The notes under the pieces: generated by a model
What the model was told of the DNA's origin: nothing
Database searches by the model: none
The model's input: the letters and a program-made list of their open reading frames with translations, nothing else
Part shown: positions 52,124 through 62,661 of the stretch, in pieces
How positions within the stretch are numbered: the stretch's first letter is position 1
How the letters are laid out: every line of letters starts with the position of its first letter
Assembly: GCF_023208015.1 (NCBI RefSeq)
Contig: NZ_CP051627.1
Location: 3,950,422 to 4,014,421, forward strand
Origin: Thermobifida alba
Lineage (GTDB): Bacteria; Actinomycetota; Actinomycetes; Streptosporangiales; Streptosporangiaceae
Length of the DNA: 64,000 nucleotides
Reading direction: 5' to 3'
Translations under genes and position numbers: made by a program

Positions 52124-52549
52124 ATGCCCAGGACCGCGCTTCTCCGAGAATTCCGAAACTCCCGTATCGCACTGCTCACCACCTACCTGGACGACGGTAT
52201 GACGCCGGTGCACACTCCGGTGAGCATCGTCCTGGACGGCGACCGACTGCTCTTCCGGGTCGGTAAAAATTCCAGCACGGCCGCGAGAATGGCCGCATAC
52301 CCCCTCGTTGACCTGCGCACATGCACATTCCGTGGCGAGCCCACCGGTGCTCCGGTGCGCGGCCGGGTCCGACCACTCGACGACGGCGAGGCCCGGCAGG
52401 CGGCACGGCTGCTGAGCCGCCGCACCCCCATGACGCAGCGCTGGGCGATGCCGCTGTCCTACCGGATGCTGCGCTACGAACCCGTCCACTACGAACTGCG
52501 CCTGCTTGTGGACGACCCTGTGGAAAGCGTGGAGGGCTGGCCCGACTGA
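52124..52549 (+). CDS. PPOX-class flavin/F420-binding oxidoreductase
   Basis: The ATG at 52124 follows GGAGGGGGAGAGG; the product has 141 residues with the split-barrel fold of pyridoxamine-phosphate-oxidase-like proteins: LREFRNSRIALLTTYLDDGMTPVHTPVSIVLDGDRLLFRVGKNSSTAARMAAYPLVDLRTCTFRGEP. This branch in actinomycetes commonly binds F420 or FMN (LLTTYxxxGxPxxTPV). It is probably a cytoplasmic reductase of unknown substrate. The DnaA-box cluster lies in its upstream region, and a long hairpin follows. Confidence 0.85.
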   Translation: MPRTALLREFRNSRIALLTTYLDDGMTPVHTPVSIVLDGDRLLFRVGKNSSTAARMAAYPLVDLRTCTFRGEPTGAPVRGRVRPLDDGEARQAARLLSRRTPMTQRWAMPLSYRMLRYEPVHYELRLLVDDPVESVEGWPD

Positions 52550-52581
52550 CCAGCCCTCCGACCCTGTCCGGGACTGCTTTT

Positions 52582-52618
52582 CGGACAGGTTGTCCACAAA
52601 CTGTGGACAACCTGTCCG
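52582..52618. terminator. 17-bp hairpin containing inverted DnaA boxes, between convergent genes
   Basis: CGGACAGGTTGTCCACA (52582-52598) pairs perfectly with 52602-52618 around a 3-base loop. The arms contain TTGTCCACA and TGTGGACAA. Its position 33 bases after the PPOX stop and 14 bases before the mdh stop fits a bidirectional terminator without a T run. The embedded perfect DnaA boxes, also found in the palindrome at 37672, are unusual. Confidence 0.7.
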
Positions 52619-52631
52619 GCGGGAACCCCGA

Positions 52632-54963
<2,332 letters not shown>

Positions 54964-55309
54964 TGGGGCCTCCCTGTCCGTCCGGAGTTCCGGAGTCGGG
55001 GAGGACCCTACCCGGCGGGTACGACATTCCCCGGGAGGCCGCCCGCAGCGTGCGGACCGGCTTCGCAGCCGGGTTCCCGCAGCTCACCCCGCTCCGACCG
55101 GTTTCCCGCGCGGCGGTCAGCGGTACGGCCGCAGGGTCCACACCACGGCCAGGGGGTCGCACCTGCTTTCGCAACCCGCTGTCGGAAGGAGGGGGCACCC
55201 AGCCCACACGGAGCCGCAGTATCGGCACTGCACGGGGCACTAGCTCCGATGAAGTGAAGGCGGCAGCCATCCGGACGGTTGGTGGGCCGCCTTTCGCGTG
55301 TTCGGGGTT
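54964..55309. other. upstream region of the clamp gene with one 47-bp repeat
   Basis: No gene is supported here. It contains the first copy of a 47-bp direct repeat (55104-55150) and presumably the promoter of the minus-strand clamp gene. Confidence 0.35.
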
Positions 55310-55832
55310 TCAGAGCCGGTGGGGCTGGTCAACCGTAGATTCCACGGCTGAGCGCCAGGAGCCTCCTTTGGCCCAGAGCAGGGCGACGGCAACGGGGACG
55401 TCCAGCAGGCACTCCTCGTGGGCGCGTAGGAACACGTACTCCAGTTCGGTAGCACCGAATTTGCGCACACGCTCGCGCGGCCACGCTTGTCGTGGTTCAG
55501 GACCGAGTCATCGCGCTCCAGAACCAGATGCCCCTGCCACCCCCCGCCAGGCCTCGGTGGTGGCATCCAGGCAGCGTGTGCGGGCTTCCCGAAGATGGCG
55601 GTCGGAGGCGTCGTCGATCTCCACGCGCCCTGGGACCGGTCATCGCTGCGCTGATCGGCCATCGGCGGGCGTTGTTCTCCCCGGTGACATGGACGCGCCG
55701 TTGGCCGGAGCGGCACAGGCTGTCGACCGTCCGGCGTGCGACGGTCACATGGGGAGGAAGAATGACGGCCGCGGCTACGAGGTAGCCGCGGTTCTCGGTC
55801 TCGTCCACGAAAACGTGCGTGCCTACCGGCAT
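55310..55832 (-). pseudogene. DUF3800-like (RNase H-fold) gene with several frameshifts
   Basis: From the ATG at 55832 the reading is MPVGTHVFVDETENRGYLVAAAVILPP… RRTVDSLCRSGQRRVHVTGENNARR. It then moves through other frames: VEIDDASDRHLREARTRCLDATTEAWRG, GHLVLERDDSVLNHDKRGRA, and FGATELEYVFLRAHEECLLDVPVAVALLWAKGGSWRSAVESTVDQPHRL, stop at 55310. The VDETENRGYLVAA start and the LERDD/WAKGG ends fit DUF3800-like proteins with an RNase H fold. At least three frame changes exclude a product. Confidence 0.65.
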
Positions 55833-56078
55833 TCCAGCAACGGTTGGCAAAACGTCCCGTTCCTGACTCGCTCCGTTCGGAGCCGCCAGTGGGGAAACAC
55901 CGGAAAGTGCTGCTTGTCGGGGGGACCGATCAGCGCATCCGAGTGTTTCTCAGCCTTTGGACGTGGACGGGCTCCTGACGGACGCCGGCCCCTTCCGAGG
56001 AGATGAAGCTTCTGGTGTGGACCAGTCGGCCACGCACGGCCGGGGACGGTTTCACGGCTGGTCCAGCAGGTGGCGCCC

Positions 56079-56102
56079 CGCGGGACTGCCAGAAGTCCCG
56101 CG
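56079..56102 (-). terminator. hairpin after the thioesterase gene
   Basis: A 9-bp stem (CGCGGGACT / AGTCCCGCG) with a 6-base loop lies 6 bases past the thioesterase stop codon and reads leftward. It is absent from the orphan repeat copy at 55104. Confidence 0.6.
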
Positions 56103-56108
56103 CGGCGG

Positions 56109-56564
56109 TCAGCGGTACGGCTGCAGGGTCCACACCACGGTCGCGGTGCCGGCGGCCGTGTCGTCCTCGGCGCGCAGCGCCACCTCCACCGGGAACTCCG
56201 GTCGGCCGCCCGCCTCCAGTTCGGCGACGGCCCGGGTCCACTCCTCCCCCAGCACCGCCTCGGCGAGCACCGGCCCCTCGAAGGGCTGGCGGTGGTCGAG
56301 TTCGGCGCGCACCGAGAGCGGCAGGGCGAGCCTGAGGCGGTCGCCGAGGGCGTTGAACACCGCCGCGCCCGAGACGGTCTCGGCCAGCGCCAGCAGCGCC
56401 CCGGCCTGCTGGCTCCGGGCGTGGTTGTGGTGGTCGGGGTTGTCGGGCAGGCGCATCGCGGCCCGTTCGCCCGTCAACTCCACGAACTCCAGGCGCAGGG
56501 CGCGGGCGAACGGCATCGCCGCGAGAATGGACGACTTCGCGAAATCAGCGTCACTGATGGTCAT
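56109..56564 (-). CDS. hotdog-fold thioesterase-like protein (DUF4442 type)
   Basis: This 151-residue protein has the hotdog pattern of DUF4442/PaaI-like proteins: LEFVELTGERAAMRLPDNPDHHNHARSQQAGALLALAETVSGAAVFNAL, then a beta-rich half ending AGTATVVWTLQPYR. The NHARSQQAGALLALAE helix carries the residues that in relatives line the acyl-CoA site. No ribosome site precedes the ATG, so the mRNA may be leaderless. Its 3' end is duplicated at 55104. It is divergent from the LmbE-type gene. Confidence 0.85.
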   Translation of the reverse strand: MTISDADFAKSSILAAMPFARALRLEFVELTGERAAMRLPDNPDHHNHARSQQAGALLALAETVSGAAVFNALGDRLRLALPLSVRAELDHRQPFEGPVLAEAVLGEEWTRAVAELEAGGRPEFPVEVALRAEDDTAAGTATVVWTLQPYR

Positions 56565-56675
56565 GGCCGCAGATATTACTGGCGGGTAAGTCGTCTGGGT
56601 ACTCCGCACCGCGCGGATTCCCGTGTTCCCTGGAATCATCGAAGACCCATCCGAACCAACGGACAGGAGAGGCAC

Positions 56676-57407
56676 GTGACCGAGCAGCTCGCTCCCATGC
56701 CCGAGGACTGGCAGCGCGCCCTCGCCGTCGTCGCCCACCCCGACGACCTGGAGTACGGGGCCGCCGCGGCCATCGCCGCCTGGACCGACGCAGGCAAGGA
56801 GGTCGCCTACCTGCTGGCCACCCGGGGCGAGGCGGGGATCGACGGCATCAGTCCGGCCGAGGCGGCCCCGCTGCGGGAACGGGAGCAGATCGCCAGCGCC
56901 GCCGTGGTCGGCGTCACCACCGTCGAGTTCCTCGACCACCGCGACGGCGTCATCGAGTACGGTCCGGCGCTGCGCCGCGACATCGCCGCGGCGATCCGGC
57001 GGCACCGCCCCGAACTCGTCGTCACCCTCAACCACCGCGACACCTTCGGCGACACCTTCTGGAACACCCCCGACCACAAGGCCGTGGGCCGGGCCACGCT
57101 GGACGCCGCCGCCGACGCGGGCAACCGGTGGATCTTCCCGGAGCTCGTCGAGCAGGGCCTGCAACCGTGGGACGGAGTGCGCTGGGTGGCGGTCGCGGCC
57201 TCCCCGAGGCCCACCCACGCCGTGGACGCCACCGCGGGCTACGAACGCGCGGTCCGCTCCCTGCTGGAGCACCGTGCCTACATCGAGGGCCTCACCGACG
57301 AGGACCCGGAGACCTACGCGCGGTCCTTCCTCGACGAGATGCTGTCCGCGAACGCCGCCTCCTTCGGCGGGCGTCCGGCGGTCACCTTCGAGGTCTTCCC
57401 GCGCTGA
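56676..57407 (+). CDS. PIG-L/LmbE-family deacetylase
   Basis: The GTG at 56676 (GGAGAGG upstream) gives 243 residues. The zinc-binding AHPDD is at residues 20-24, and the second metal ligand is in the TPDHKAVGRATLDAA block (H in DHKAVG). In between is LLATRGEAGIDG, typical of the family. Enzymes of this type remove N-acetyl groups from GlcNAc-linked compounds, including mycothiol precursors (MshB) and mycothiol conjugates (Mca). This branch is neither clearly MshB nor Mca by length. It is cytoplasmic. Confidence 0.9.
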   Translation: MTEQLAPMPEDWQRALAVVAHPDDLEYGAAAAIAAWTDAGKEVAYLLATRGEAGIDGISPAEAAPLREREQIASAAVVGVTTVEFLDHRDGVIEYGPALRRDIAAAIRRHRPELVVTLNHRDTFGDTFWNTPDHKAVGRATLDAAADAGNRWIFPELVEQGLQPWDGVRWVAVAASPRPTHAVDATAGYERAVRSLLEHRAYIEGLTDEDPETYARSFLDEMLSANAASFGGRPAVTFEVFPR

Positions 57408-57413
57408 ACCGGC

Positions 57414-57474
57414 ATGATCTTGACAGAAAAGGGCCATGATCTGCGGTTTCACGCCCATTCGCGTCAAGATCATC
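57414..57474. repeat. inverted-repeat element
   Basis: ATGATCTTGAC (57414-57424) and GTCAAGATCAT (57464-57474) are perfect inverted 11-mers enclosing 39 bases, which include an internal CATGATC. It starts 7 bases after the LmbE-type stop. It could be a terminator, a small mobile inverted-repeat element or a repeated extragenic palindrome; no second copy occurs in this window. Confidence 0.45.
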
Positions 57475-57542
57475 GTGGTCGGTGCCGGGCTGGCGATCTG
57501 TTCGGGTCCCCTGGAGCGGGTGGGCTCGGCGGCGATATGAGC

Positions 57543-57574
57543 AAGGCCCTGACGGGATTCCGTCGGGGCCTTTT
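57543..57574. terminator. bidirectional terminator
   Basis: The stem AAGGCCCTGACG / CGTCGGGGCCTT, with one T-G wobble, is followed by TTTT on the plus strand. It has A residues on the 5' side, so it can serve both the plus-strand unit and the convergent DUF397 gene (stop at 57585). Confidence 0.75.
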
Positions 57575-57584
57575 CGCTGTGGTC

Positions 57585-57776
57585 CTACAGTTCGCTGTTG
57601 CGTACCGCGTCCAGGAACGCGGCCCACTCCCGGCCGGGGATGACCAGGTGGCCGAGGTGGGGGTTCTGGGAGTCACGCACCGCAGCGGCGGGTCTCTCGG
57701 GGATGGTGGCGACCTCGACGCAGTTCTGTGGGTTGGAGTAGGAGGACTTGCGGAACTTCAGCTCGGGCGAGCCCAT
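57585..57776 (-). CDS. DUF397 protein of the second XRE cassette
   Basis: This 63-residue protein shows the complete DUF397 motif: ELKFRKSSYSNPQNCVEVATIPE… AAAVRDSQNPHLGHLVIPGREWAAFLDAVRNSEL. It follows the XRE regulator with a 14-base gap and AAAGGAG before the ATG. It is the intact equivalent of the gene broken at 10630-10826. Confidence 0.9.
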   Translation of the reverse strand: MGSPELKFRKSSYSNPQNCVEVATIPERPAAAVRDSQNPHLGHLVIPGREWAAFLDAVRNSEL

Positions 57777-57790
57777 CGCGGGGTCTCCTT

Positions 57791-58621
57791 TCAGGTGATC
57801 AGTCCCCGTAGGTAGCCGGAGACGTCATCGGGGTCGAGCGCCTTGGCGACCAACCGGTCGTGGTACTTGCGGTAGCGTTCCAGCTCTTCGTCCTTGACCA
57901 GGTACAGACCGTCAACGTCGGCCTCGATGAAGACGATGCCCTCGCTGCTGGAGGCATAGCCGAGGATCGTGAAGGCACCTCCCATACCGGGGTGGAAGCC
58001 CGCCGAGGTCGGGAGAACCTGGATGGTGATGTTCGGCCGGTCGGCCATGTTCAGCAGATGCTCGATCTGGTGATGTGCCAACTCCCGATCGTGGGCGATC
58101 AGCAGTTCCAGGGCGTGCTGTCCGATGATCGCCCACACGTCGGGCGCGTCGGGGCGTTCCAGGATTTCCTGCCGCTTCGTCCGTGCCTCCACCATGCGGT
58201 CGATCGCGGCGGGGTCGCGGATGAGTGTGGCCTGGGAGATTGCGGCCATGTAGTCGGTGGTTTGCAGCAGGCCGGGAATATAGGCGGGTTCATAGCTGCG
58301 CACGCTGGAGGCCCCAGACTCCAACGAGGCGTAGGCGCCGGTGAGCACATCGTCGTAGTCAGCCCACCAGTCGCGGCGGCGAGACTTGCGGGCCAGGTCG
58401 AGGATGGCGTCGCGTTCGGGGCCGGTGACTCCGTAGAGGCCGAGCATCAACCCGATGTCGGACACGGCCGGATGTTTGGTGCGGCCGGTTTCCACATTCG
58501 AGATTTTCGTCTCGGACCACTCCAGTGCTTCCGCTACCTGGCTGATGGTCATGCCTGCTGCGAGACGGCGGGCGCGCATCTGCACTGACAGCTCACGTCG
58601 GACCTGTGGTGCCTTGTGCAT
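57791..58621 (-). CDS. XRE-family regulator with DUF5753 domain (second cassette)
   Basis: The ATG at 58621 (AGAGGACC upstream) gives 276 residues with an XRE helix-turn-helix (residues ~9-65, QMRARRLAAGMTISQVAEALEWSETKISNVETGR). DUF5753 follows (WWADYDDVLTGAYASLESGASSVRSYEPAYIPGLLQTTDYM… VLPTSAGFHPGMGGAFTILGY… VDGLYLVKDEE). It is homologous to the 11380-12222 regulator along its length. It is divergent from the small genes and the GHKL ATPase at 58819-59917, and the palindromic DNA between them is its likely target. Confidence 0.93.
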   Translation of the reverse strand: MHKAPQVRRELSVQMRARRLAAGMTISQVAEALEWSETKISNVETGRTKHPAVSDIGLMLGLYGVTGPERDAILDLARKSRRRDWWADYDDVLTGAYASLESGASSVRSYEPAYIPGLLQTTDYMAAISQATLIRDPAAIDRMVEARTKRQEILERPDAPDVWAIIGQHALELLIAHDRELAHHQIEHLLNMADRPNITIQVLPTSAGFHPGMGGAFTILGYASSSEGIVFIEADVDGLYLVKDEELERYRKYHDRLVAKALDPDDVSGYLRGLIT

Positions 58622-58710
58622 GTGGTCCTCTCCCCTCTCGCGTCGAGGAGATGGTATCGCCGAGGGGTCTGATCTGGACATTCGTGACTTTCTGATCAGG
58701 ATATTCGTCT

Positions 58711-58752
58711 CAAGAATCTTGTCATAAGACTTGCGATTCGAAATTTTCGATC
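58711..58752. promoter_or_regulatory. palindromic AT-rich operator candidate of the second cassette
   Basis: CAAGAATCTTG (58711-58721) is an 11-base inverted repeat. CGATTCGAAATTTTCGATC (58734-58752) is a near-palindrome, and a further TCACAAG follows. The block lies in the divergent region and is AT-rich like its counterpart at 12321-12348. Confidence 0.5.
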
Positions 58753-58818
58753 ACAAGATGGTAGTGCTCATCATCCGCTGCCGCCCTTGTCCAGCGGCTC
58801 TCGCTTCTGGGAGGTTTC

Positions 58819-59232
58819 GTGCGCGTCCTGCTGTTCTGGTTGTTACTGCCCCTGGTCCTGCTGGCCGAGCTCGCCAGCCCGCCCCCGCGACCGCCCCGGC
58901 GTCGGCCGGTGGTGCACCGGCCGCGGCATGCCGCGCCGCCGCCTCGGCAGGCGCGGGCCCTCCCGCCCCGCATCCCGAACTACCCGGTGTTCGCCGCGTG
59001 TGCGCGCCGGTACTCCGCACTGTGGGAGATCACCTACACCCACGGCTCCCCCTGCCCGTATGTGGCGCGCAACCGGGTGACCGGCAGCACGGTGGCGGTG
59101 GACGACGTGGACCTGCTCGACCACATCCTGGCCACCTACGAACACCCCGACCCCGTGCGCGGCTACTACGGCCAACAAGCCCGCGGGCGTGTGCGCACCT
59201 ACCTGGACAGCCACCCGCACGGGGGCCGGTGA
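58819..59232 (+). CDS. small membrane-anchored basic protein (paralogue of 12423)
   Basis: The GTG at 58819 has GGAGG 5 bases upstream. The 137 residues include a hydrophobic start (VLLFWLLLPLVLLAELA), an Arg/Pro-rich linker ([31 protein letters not shown]) and a compact end (YSALWEITYTHGSPCPYVARNRVTGSTVAVDDVDLLDHILATYEHPDPVRGYYGQQARGRVRTYL). The same plan and position as the 12423 gene make it part of the cassette. The function is unknown. Confidence 0.75.
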   Translation: MRVLLFWLLLPLVLLAELASPPPRPPRRRPVVHRPRHAAPPPRQARALPPRIPNYPVFAACARRYSALWEITYTHGSPCPYVARNRVTGSTVAVDDVDLLDHILATYEHPDPVRGYYGQQARGRVRTYLDSHPHGGR

Positions 59233-59486
59233 TGGCCGACTACACCCTCACCCCTGATCAGGTGGCGCTGCTGGCCGACGGGCGTGCCCGCGTCGAAGAC
59301 CACGACCAGGGCCTGGCCGTGGTGCTGGGCACCGACCGGCTCATCCTGCCGATCCACGACGTGTCCACCACGGTGACCGCGCTGGCCAACCTCGACAGCC
59401 TGCTCGGCGCAGCCCTGTCGGCGGTCGCCCTGTACCGGCGCACCCGCCCCTGGAGTGGTCCGTCTCGTGGGGAGGCGGCTCGGTGA
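59232..59486 (+). CDS. small cassette protein
   Basis: The ATG at 59232 overlaps the previous stop by one base (TGATG). It encodes 84 residues: MADYTLTPDQVALLADGRARVEDHDQGLAVVLGTDRLILPIHDVSTTVTALANLDSLLGAALSAVALYRR. It is soluble with an alpha/beta look, and its stop overlaps the next gene (GTGA). It corresponds in position to the 12848 gene and shares the LTPxxxxLLA beginning. Confidence 0.75.
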   Translation: MADYTLTPDQVALLADGRARVEDHDQGLAVVLGTDRLILPIHDVSTTVTALANLDSLLGAALSAVALYRRTRPWSGPSRGEAAR

Positions 59487-59917
59487 CCGTGGCCTTCACC
59501 ACCCTGCCCGGCCTGCCCGCCAGCGTGGCCGCCGCCCGAAGGTTCGTCACCGGCGTGCTGCACGCCTGCCCCGAGGCCACCGCCCCCGACGAGGTGGTGG
59601 ACCGGGCCGCACTGCTCACCTCCGAGCTGGCCACCAACGCGCTGCGCCACACCCGCTCCGGCGACCCCGGTGAAACCTTCACCGTCCACCTCACCGTGGA
59701 TGCCTACGGGCTACGCACCGAGGTCCACACCCGCATCCCACGCCAATGGCAGACCTTCCCACACATCGCCGCGCCCACCGACCCGTTCGCCGAGCACGGC
59801 CGCGGCCTGCTGCTGGTCGACCAGCTCGCCACCACCTGGGGCACCCTGGCCCCCTGGCAGCACGGCGTCTACTTCCACCTCACCTGGACCACCAACCCGC
59901 CCAACCACACCACCTAA
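59483..59917 (+). CDS. GHKL ATPase, anti-sigma-factor-kinase-like
   Basis: This 144-residue single-domain HATPase_c_2 protein has N-box ALLTSELATNALRHTRSG (Glu48, Asn52) and G-box EHGRGLLLVDQLATTWG. Such short proteins act like SpoIIAB/RsbW kinases, or simply as ATP-binding partners in XRE/DUF397 cassettes of streptomycetes. No phosphorylatable antagonist is encoded nearby. It is translationally coupled to the upstream gene by a GTGA overlap. The first cassette (12423-13132) lacks this gene. Confidence 0.9.
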   Translation: MTVAFTTLPGLPASVAAARRFVTGVLHACPEATAPDEVVDRAALLTSELATNALRHTRSGDPGETFTVHLTVDAYGLRTEVHTRIPRQWQTFPHIAAPTDPFAEHGRGLLLVDQLATTWGTLAPWQHGVYFHLTWTTNPPNHTT

Positions 59918-60164
59918 CCCCCGCAAAACACGGCGACCATGCCCCCAGAGCCAGAATCGGCGTGGCCGATGGCCCTGGGGACATGGCCGCCGCAGGTCAA
60001 GCCCGGACCTTCCCCGGCCCACAGCCGTCCGCCGGACCACGTGCACCCACCAGTCGACACCAGAGGAAGAGCACGCCGCCACGGTGCCGAGATCACCGCT
60101 GATCATGCGGTCGCGCGTCTTCGCCCCCGGTGGGTTACCATCGCTTGGAGGACTCGTGGTCCCT

Positions 60165-60254
60165 GGAGGGTTCGCATAGCGGCCGAGTGCGACGCTCTTG
60201 AAAAGCGTTAGGTCGGTAGCCCCGGCCTCGTGGGTTCAAATCCCACACCCTCCG
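60165..60254 (+). tRNA. tRNA-Ser (anticodon UGA)
   Basis: The acceptor arms GGAGGGT (60165-60171) and ACCCTCC (60247-60253) pair fully. The D arm contains GCGGCCGAGTGC, the anticodon arm CGCTCTTGAAAAGCG gives anticodon UGA, a long variable arm (GGTCGGTAGCCCCGGCC) marks a class II tRNA, and the T arm is GTGGGTTCAAATCCCAC. The discriminator is G. CCA is not encoded, as usual in actinomycetes. It reads UCA codons. Confidence 0.95.
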
Positions 60255-60259
60255 CCGAC

Positions 60260-60305
60260 GACACCGGCCCCCTCCCGGCAGCGCGGGAGGGGGCCGGTGT
60301 CTTCT
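60260..60305 (+). terminator. strong terminator after tRNA-Ser
   Basis: A perfect 18-bp stem (GACACCGGCCCCCTCCCG / CGGGAGGGGGCCGGTGTC) with a 6-base loop is followed by TTCTTC, 6 bases after the tRNA. Confidence 0.9.
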
Positions 60306-60366
60306 TCACCGCGACGCCGACGGGTTCGAAACCACGGGGAGGCCGTCGACGTCACGGCTGACGGGG

Positions 60367-62181
60367 TCAGCCGAGCCGCTGGCGCAGCGCCTCGTACTCC
60401 TCCCACAGTTCGTCGGGCAGGCGCTCACCGAAGGACTTGAAGAACTCGGGGACCAGGTCGGCCTCCTGCCGCCAGACCTCCCGGTCCACCGACCGCAGCA
60501 GCTCCAGGTCCTCGGCGGGCAGGTCCAGGCCCTCGGTGTCGAGCGCGCCCGGGGCGGGGACCCGGCCGATCGGGGTGTCCTCGGCCTCCGCCGTGCCGTC
60601 CAGCCGCTCGATGATCCACTTCAGCACGCGGCTGTTCTCGCCGAAGCCCGGCCAGACGAACTTGCCCTCGGCGTTCTTGCGGAACCAGTTCACGTAGTAG
60701 ATCCGGGGCAGCTTCTCCGGGTCGGCCTGCTTGCCGATCTTCAGCCAGTGGCCGAAGTAGTCGCCCATGTTGTAGCCGCAGAACGGCAGCATCGCGAAGG
60801 GGTCGCGGCGCAGTTCGCCGACCTTGCCCTCGGCGGCGGCGGTGCGCTCGGAGGCCACGTTCGCGCCCAGGTAGACGCCGTGCTGCCAGTCGAACGCCTC
60901 GACGACCAGGGGCACCGCGGAGGCGCGGCGGCCGCCGAACATGATCACCGAGATCGGCACGCCGTTGGGGTCCTCCCACTCGGGCGCGATGGTGGGCGCC
61001 TGGGAGGCGGGGGTGGTGAAGCGGGCGTTGGGGTGCGCGGCGGGCTCGTCGGAGTCCGGCGTCCAGTCGCGGCCCCGCCAGTCGGTGAGGTGCGCGGGCG
61101 GCTCGTCGGTGAGGCCCTCCCACCACACGTCGCCGTCGTCGGTCAGCGCCACGTTGGTGAAGATGCTGTTGCCCCACAGCGCCTTGATCGCGTTGGCGTT
61201 GGTGGACTCGCCGGTGCCGGGGGCGACGCCGAAGAAGCCGTACTCCGGGTTGATGGCGTAGAGGCGGCCGTCCTCGCCGAAGCGCATCCACGCGATGTCG
61301 TCGCCGATCGTCTCGACCTTCCAGCCGGGGATGGTCGGCTGGAGCATGGCGAGGTTGGTCTTGCCGCAGGCGCTGGGGAAGGCCGCGGCGATGTAGCGGG
61401 GCTCCCCGGAGGGCGGGGTGACCTTGATGATGAGCATGTGCTCGGCCAGCCAGCCCTCGTCGCGCGCCATCACCGAGGCGATGCGCAGCGCGTAGCACTT
61501 CTTGCCGAGCAGCGCGTTGCCGCCGTAGCCGGAGCCGTAGGACCAGATCTCCCGGGTCTCCGGGAAGTGGGTGATGTACTTGGTGGAGTTGCACGGCCAG
61601 GGCACGTCCTGCTGGCCGGGCTCCAGGGGGGCGCCCACGGAGTGGACGGCCTTGACGAAGGTGCCGCGCTCCTCGATCAGGCGCAGTGCGGGGGCGCCCA
61701 TGCGGGTCATGATGCGCATCGACACCGCGACGTAGGCGGAGTCGGTGATCTCCACGCCCAGCTGGGAGATGTTGCCGCCGAGGGGGCCCATGCAGAACGG
61801 CACCACGTACATGGTGCGGCCCCGCATGCAGCCGGTGAAGACGTCCTTGAGGGTGGCGCGCATCTCGTCGGGGGCGACCCAGTTGTTGGTGGGGCCGGCG
61901 TCCTCCTCGCGCTCCGAGCAGATGAACGTGCGGTCCTCCACCCGGGCGACGTCACTGGGGTCGGAGCGGCAGTAGAAGCTGTTGGGACGGAGCTCCTCGT
62001 TGAGCCGGATCAGCGTTCCCTGCTCGACAAGCTGGGAGGTGAGTCGCTCCCACTCGGCGTCCGAGCCGTCGCACCAGACCACCTCGTCCGGCTGCGTCAG
62101 CTCCGCGATCTCGCGCACCCAGTCGACCAACTCCTGATGGCTGGTCGGAGCCACGTTATTTCCGTGGACCGCAGTAGTCAC
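60367..62181 (-). CDS. pckG: phosphoenolpyruvate carboxykinase (GTP)
   Basis: The GTG at 62179-62181 follows a strong AGGAGGAGG and gives 604 residues, the normal length of the GTP-dependent enzyme. Landmarks are the kinase-1a P-loop FPSACGKTN (residues 268-276, Lys274), [35 protein letters not shown] and [19 protein letters not shown]. It converts oxaloacetate plus GTP to PEP, GDP and CO2, the entry step of gluconeogenesis, using oxaloacetate supplied by Mdh (52632). Two DasR-like sites lie 70-110 bases upstream, which suggests control by an amino-sugar-responsive GntR regulator. Confidence 0.97.
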   Translation of the reverse strand: MTTAVHGNNVAPTSHQELVDWVREIAELTQPDEVVWCDGSDAEWERLTSQLVEQGTLIRLNEELRPNSFYCRSDPSDVARVEDRTFICSEREEDAGPTNNWVAPDEMRATLKDVFTGCMRGRTMYVVPFCMGPLGGNISQLGVEITDSAYVAVSMRIMTRMGAPALRLIEERGTFVKAVHSVGAPLEPGQQDVPWPCNSTKYITHFPETREIWSYGSGYGGNALLGKKCYALRIASVMARDEGWLAEHMLIIKVTPPSGEPRYIAAAFPSACGKTNLAMLQPTIPGWKVETIGDDIAWMRFGEDGRLYAINPEYGFFGVAPGTGESTNANAIKALWGNSIFTNVALTDDGDVWWEGLTDEPPAHLTDWRGRDWTPDSDEPAAHPNARFTTPASQAPTIAPEWEDPNGVPISVIMFGGRRASAVPLVVEAFDWQHGVYLGANVASERTAAAEGKVGELRRDPFAMLPFCGYNMGDYFGHWLKIGKQADPEKLPRIYYVNWFRKNAEGKFVWPGFGENSRVLKWIIERLDGTAEAEDTPIGRVPAPGALDTEGLDLPAEDLELLRSVDREVWRQEADLVPEFFKSFGERLPDELWEEYEALRQRLG

Positions 62182-62251
62182 GATTCCTCCTCCTCAGGGG
62201 TTGGTCCAAATGATGGACGACAAACCCTTATTCCGACCAGTTGGCATAGAC

Positions 62252-62291
62252 CTTGGACTAGACCTCTGCCGCGCTTCTGGACTAGACCATT
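62252..62291. promoter_or_regulatory. two DasR (dre)-like sites upstream of pckG
   Basis: TGGACTAGACCT (62254-62265) and TGGACTAGACCA (62278-62289) repeat with a 24-base period. Against the DasR/NagR-type consensus ACTGGTCTAGACCACT the 16-base windows match 12 and 13 positions. They lie upstream of the pckG start on the minus strand, where a repressor could act. Confidence 0.5.
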
Positions 62292-62605
62292 CGGAGGGTG
62301 GGGCAATGGGTTCCCCGGCCTGTTCCGTACTCCTGGCCGTGCGTCTTTCCTCTAGTAACTGCCCACGTCACAGGGGTTGCACGTGGAATTCTGAGATATG
62401 AATCACAATATTGGGGAATGCTGGAGGAGTTCCCGCAGTCTGCTTTTTCGAGGATAAAGCCAGGGAATTCCTGGGCGCCGTGCGGGGACGCCCTGCAAAG
62501 AAGCCTAGTCGACCCGTCCGAAAGCCGCTCACCGGGGGTGGGGAAAACTCTCGGCGATCATTCCTGTGTTTTCCGTGGCGGTTTCCCGGAGGGGCGGCGC
62601 ACACC
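62292..62605. other. non-coding region between pckG and the esterase gene
   Basis: I see no supported gene in these ~310 bases. They contain the distal promoter region of pckG and an AT-richer patch at 62385-62465. Confidence 0.35.
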
Positions 62606-62642
62606 GCGGGGCGGCCGACCCCACGGGAGTCGGCCGCCCCGC
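62606..62642 (-). terminator. terminator after the esterase gene
   Basis: A perfect 14-bp stem (GCGGGGCGGCCGAC / GTCGGCCGCCCCGC) with a 9-base loop lies 19 bases beyond the stop at 62662 on the minus strand. Confidence 0.75.
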
Positions 62643-62661
62643 CCGCGTACCGGTGCGCGGC

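Larger units (their letters stand above)
55104..56142. repeat. 47-bp direct repeats flanking a broken gene
   Basis: The sequence at 55104-55150 recurs at 56096-56142 with 45 of 47 bases identical. The second copy is the 3' end of the thioesterase gene (last ~11 codons, stop and 13 bases beyond). The first copy is an orphan. The ~950 bases between them hold the decayed DUF3800-like gene. A duplicated gene 3' end on both sides of an inserted segment is the usual scar of site-specific integration. Confidence 0.6.
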
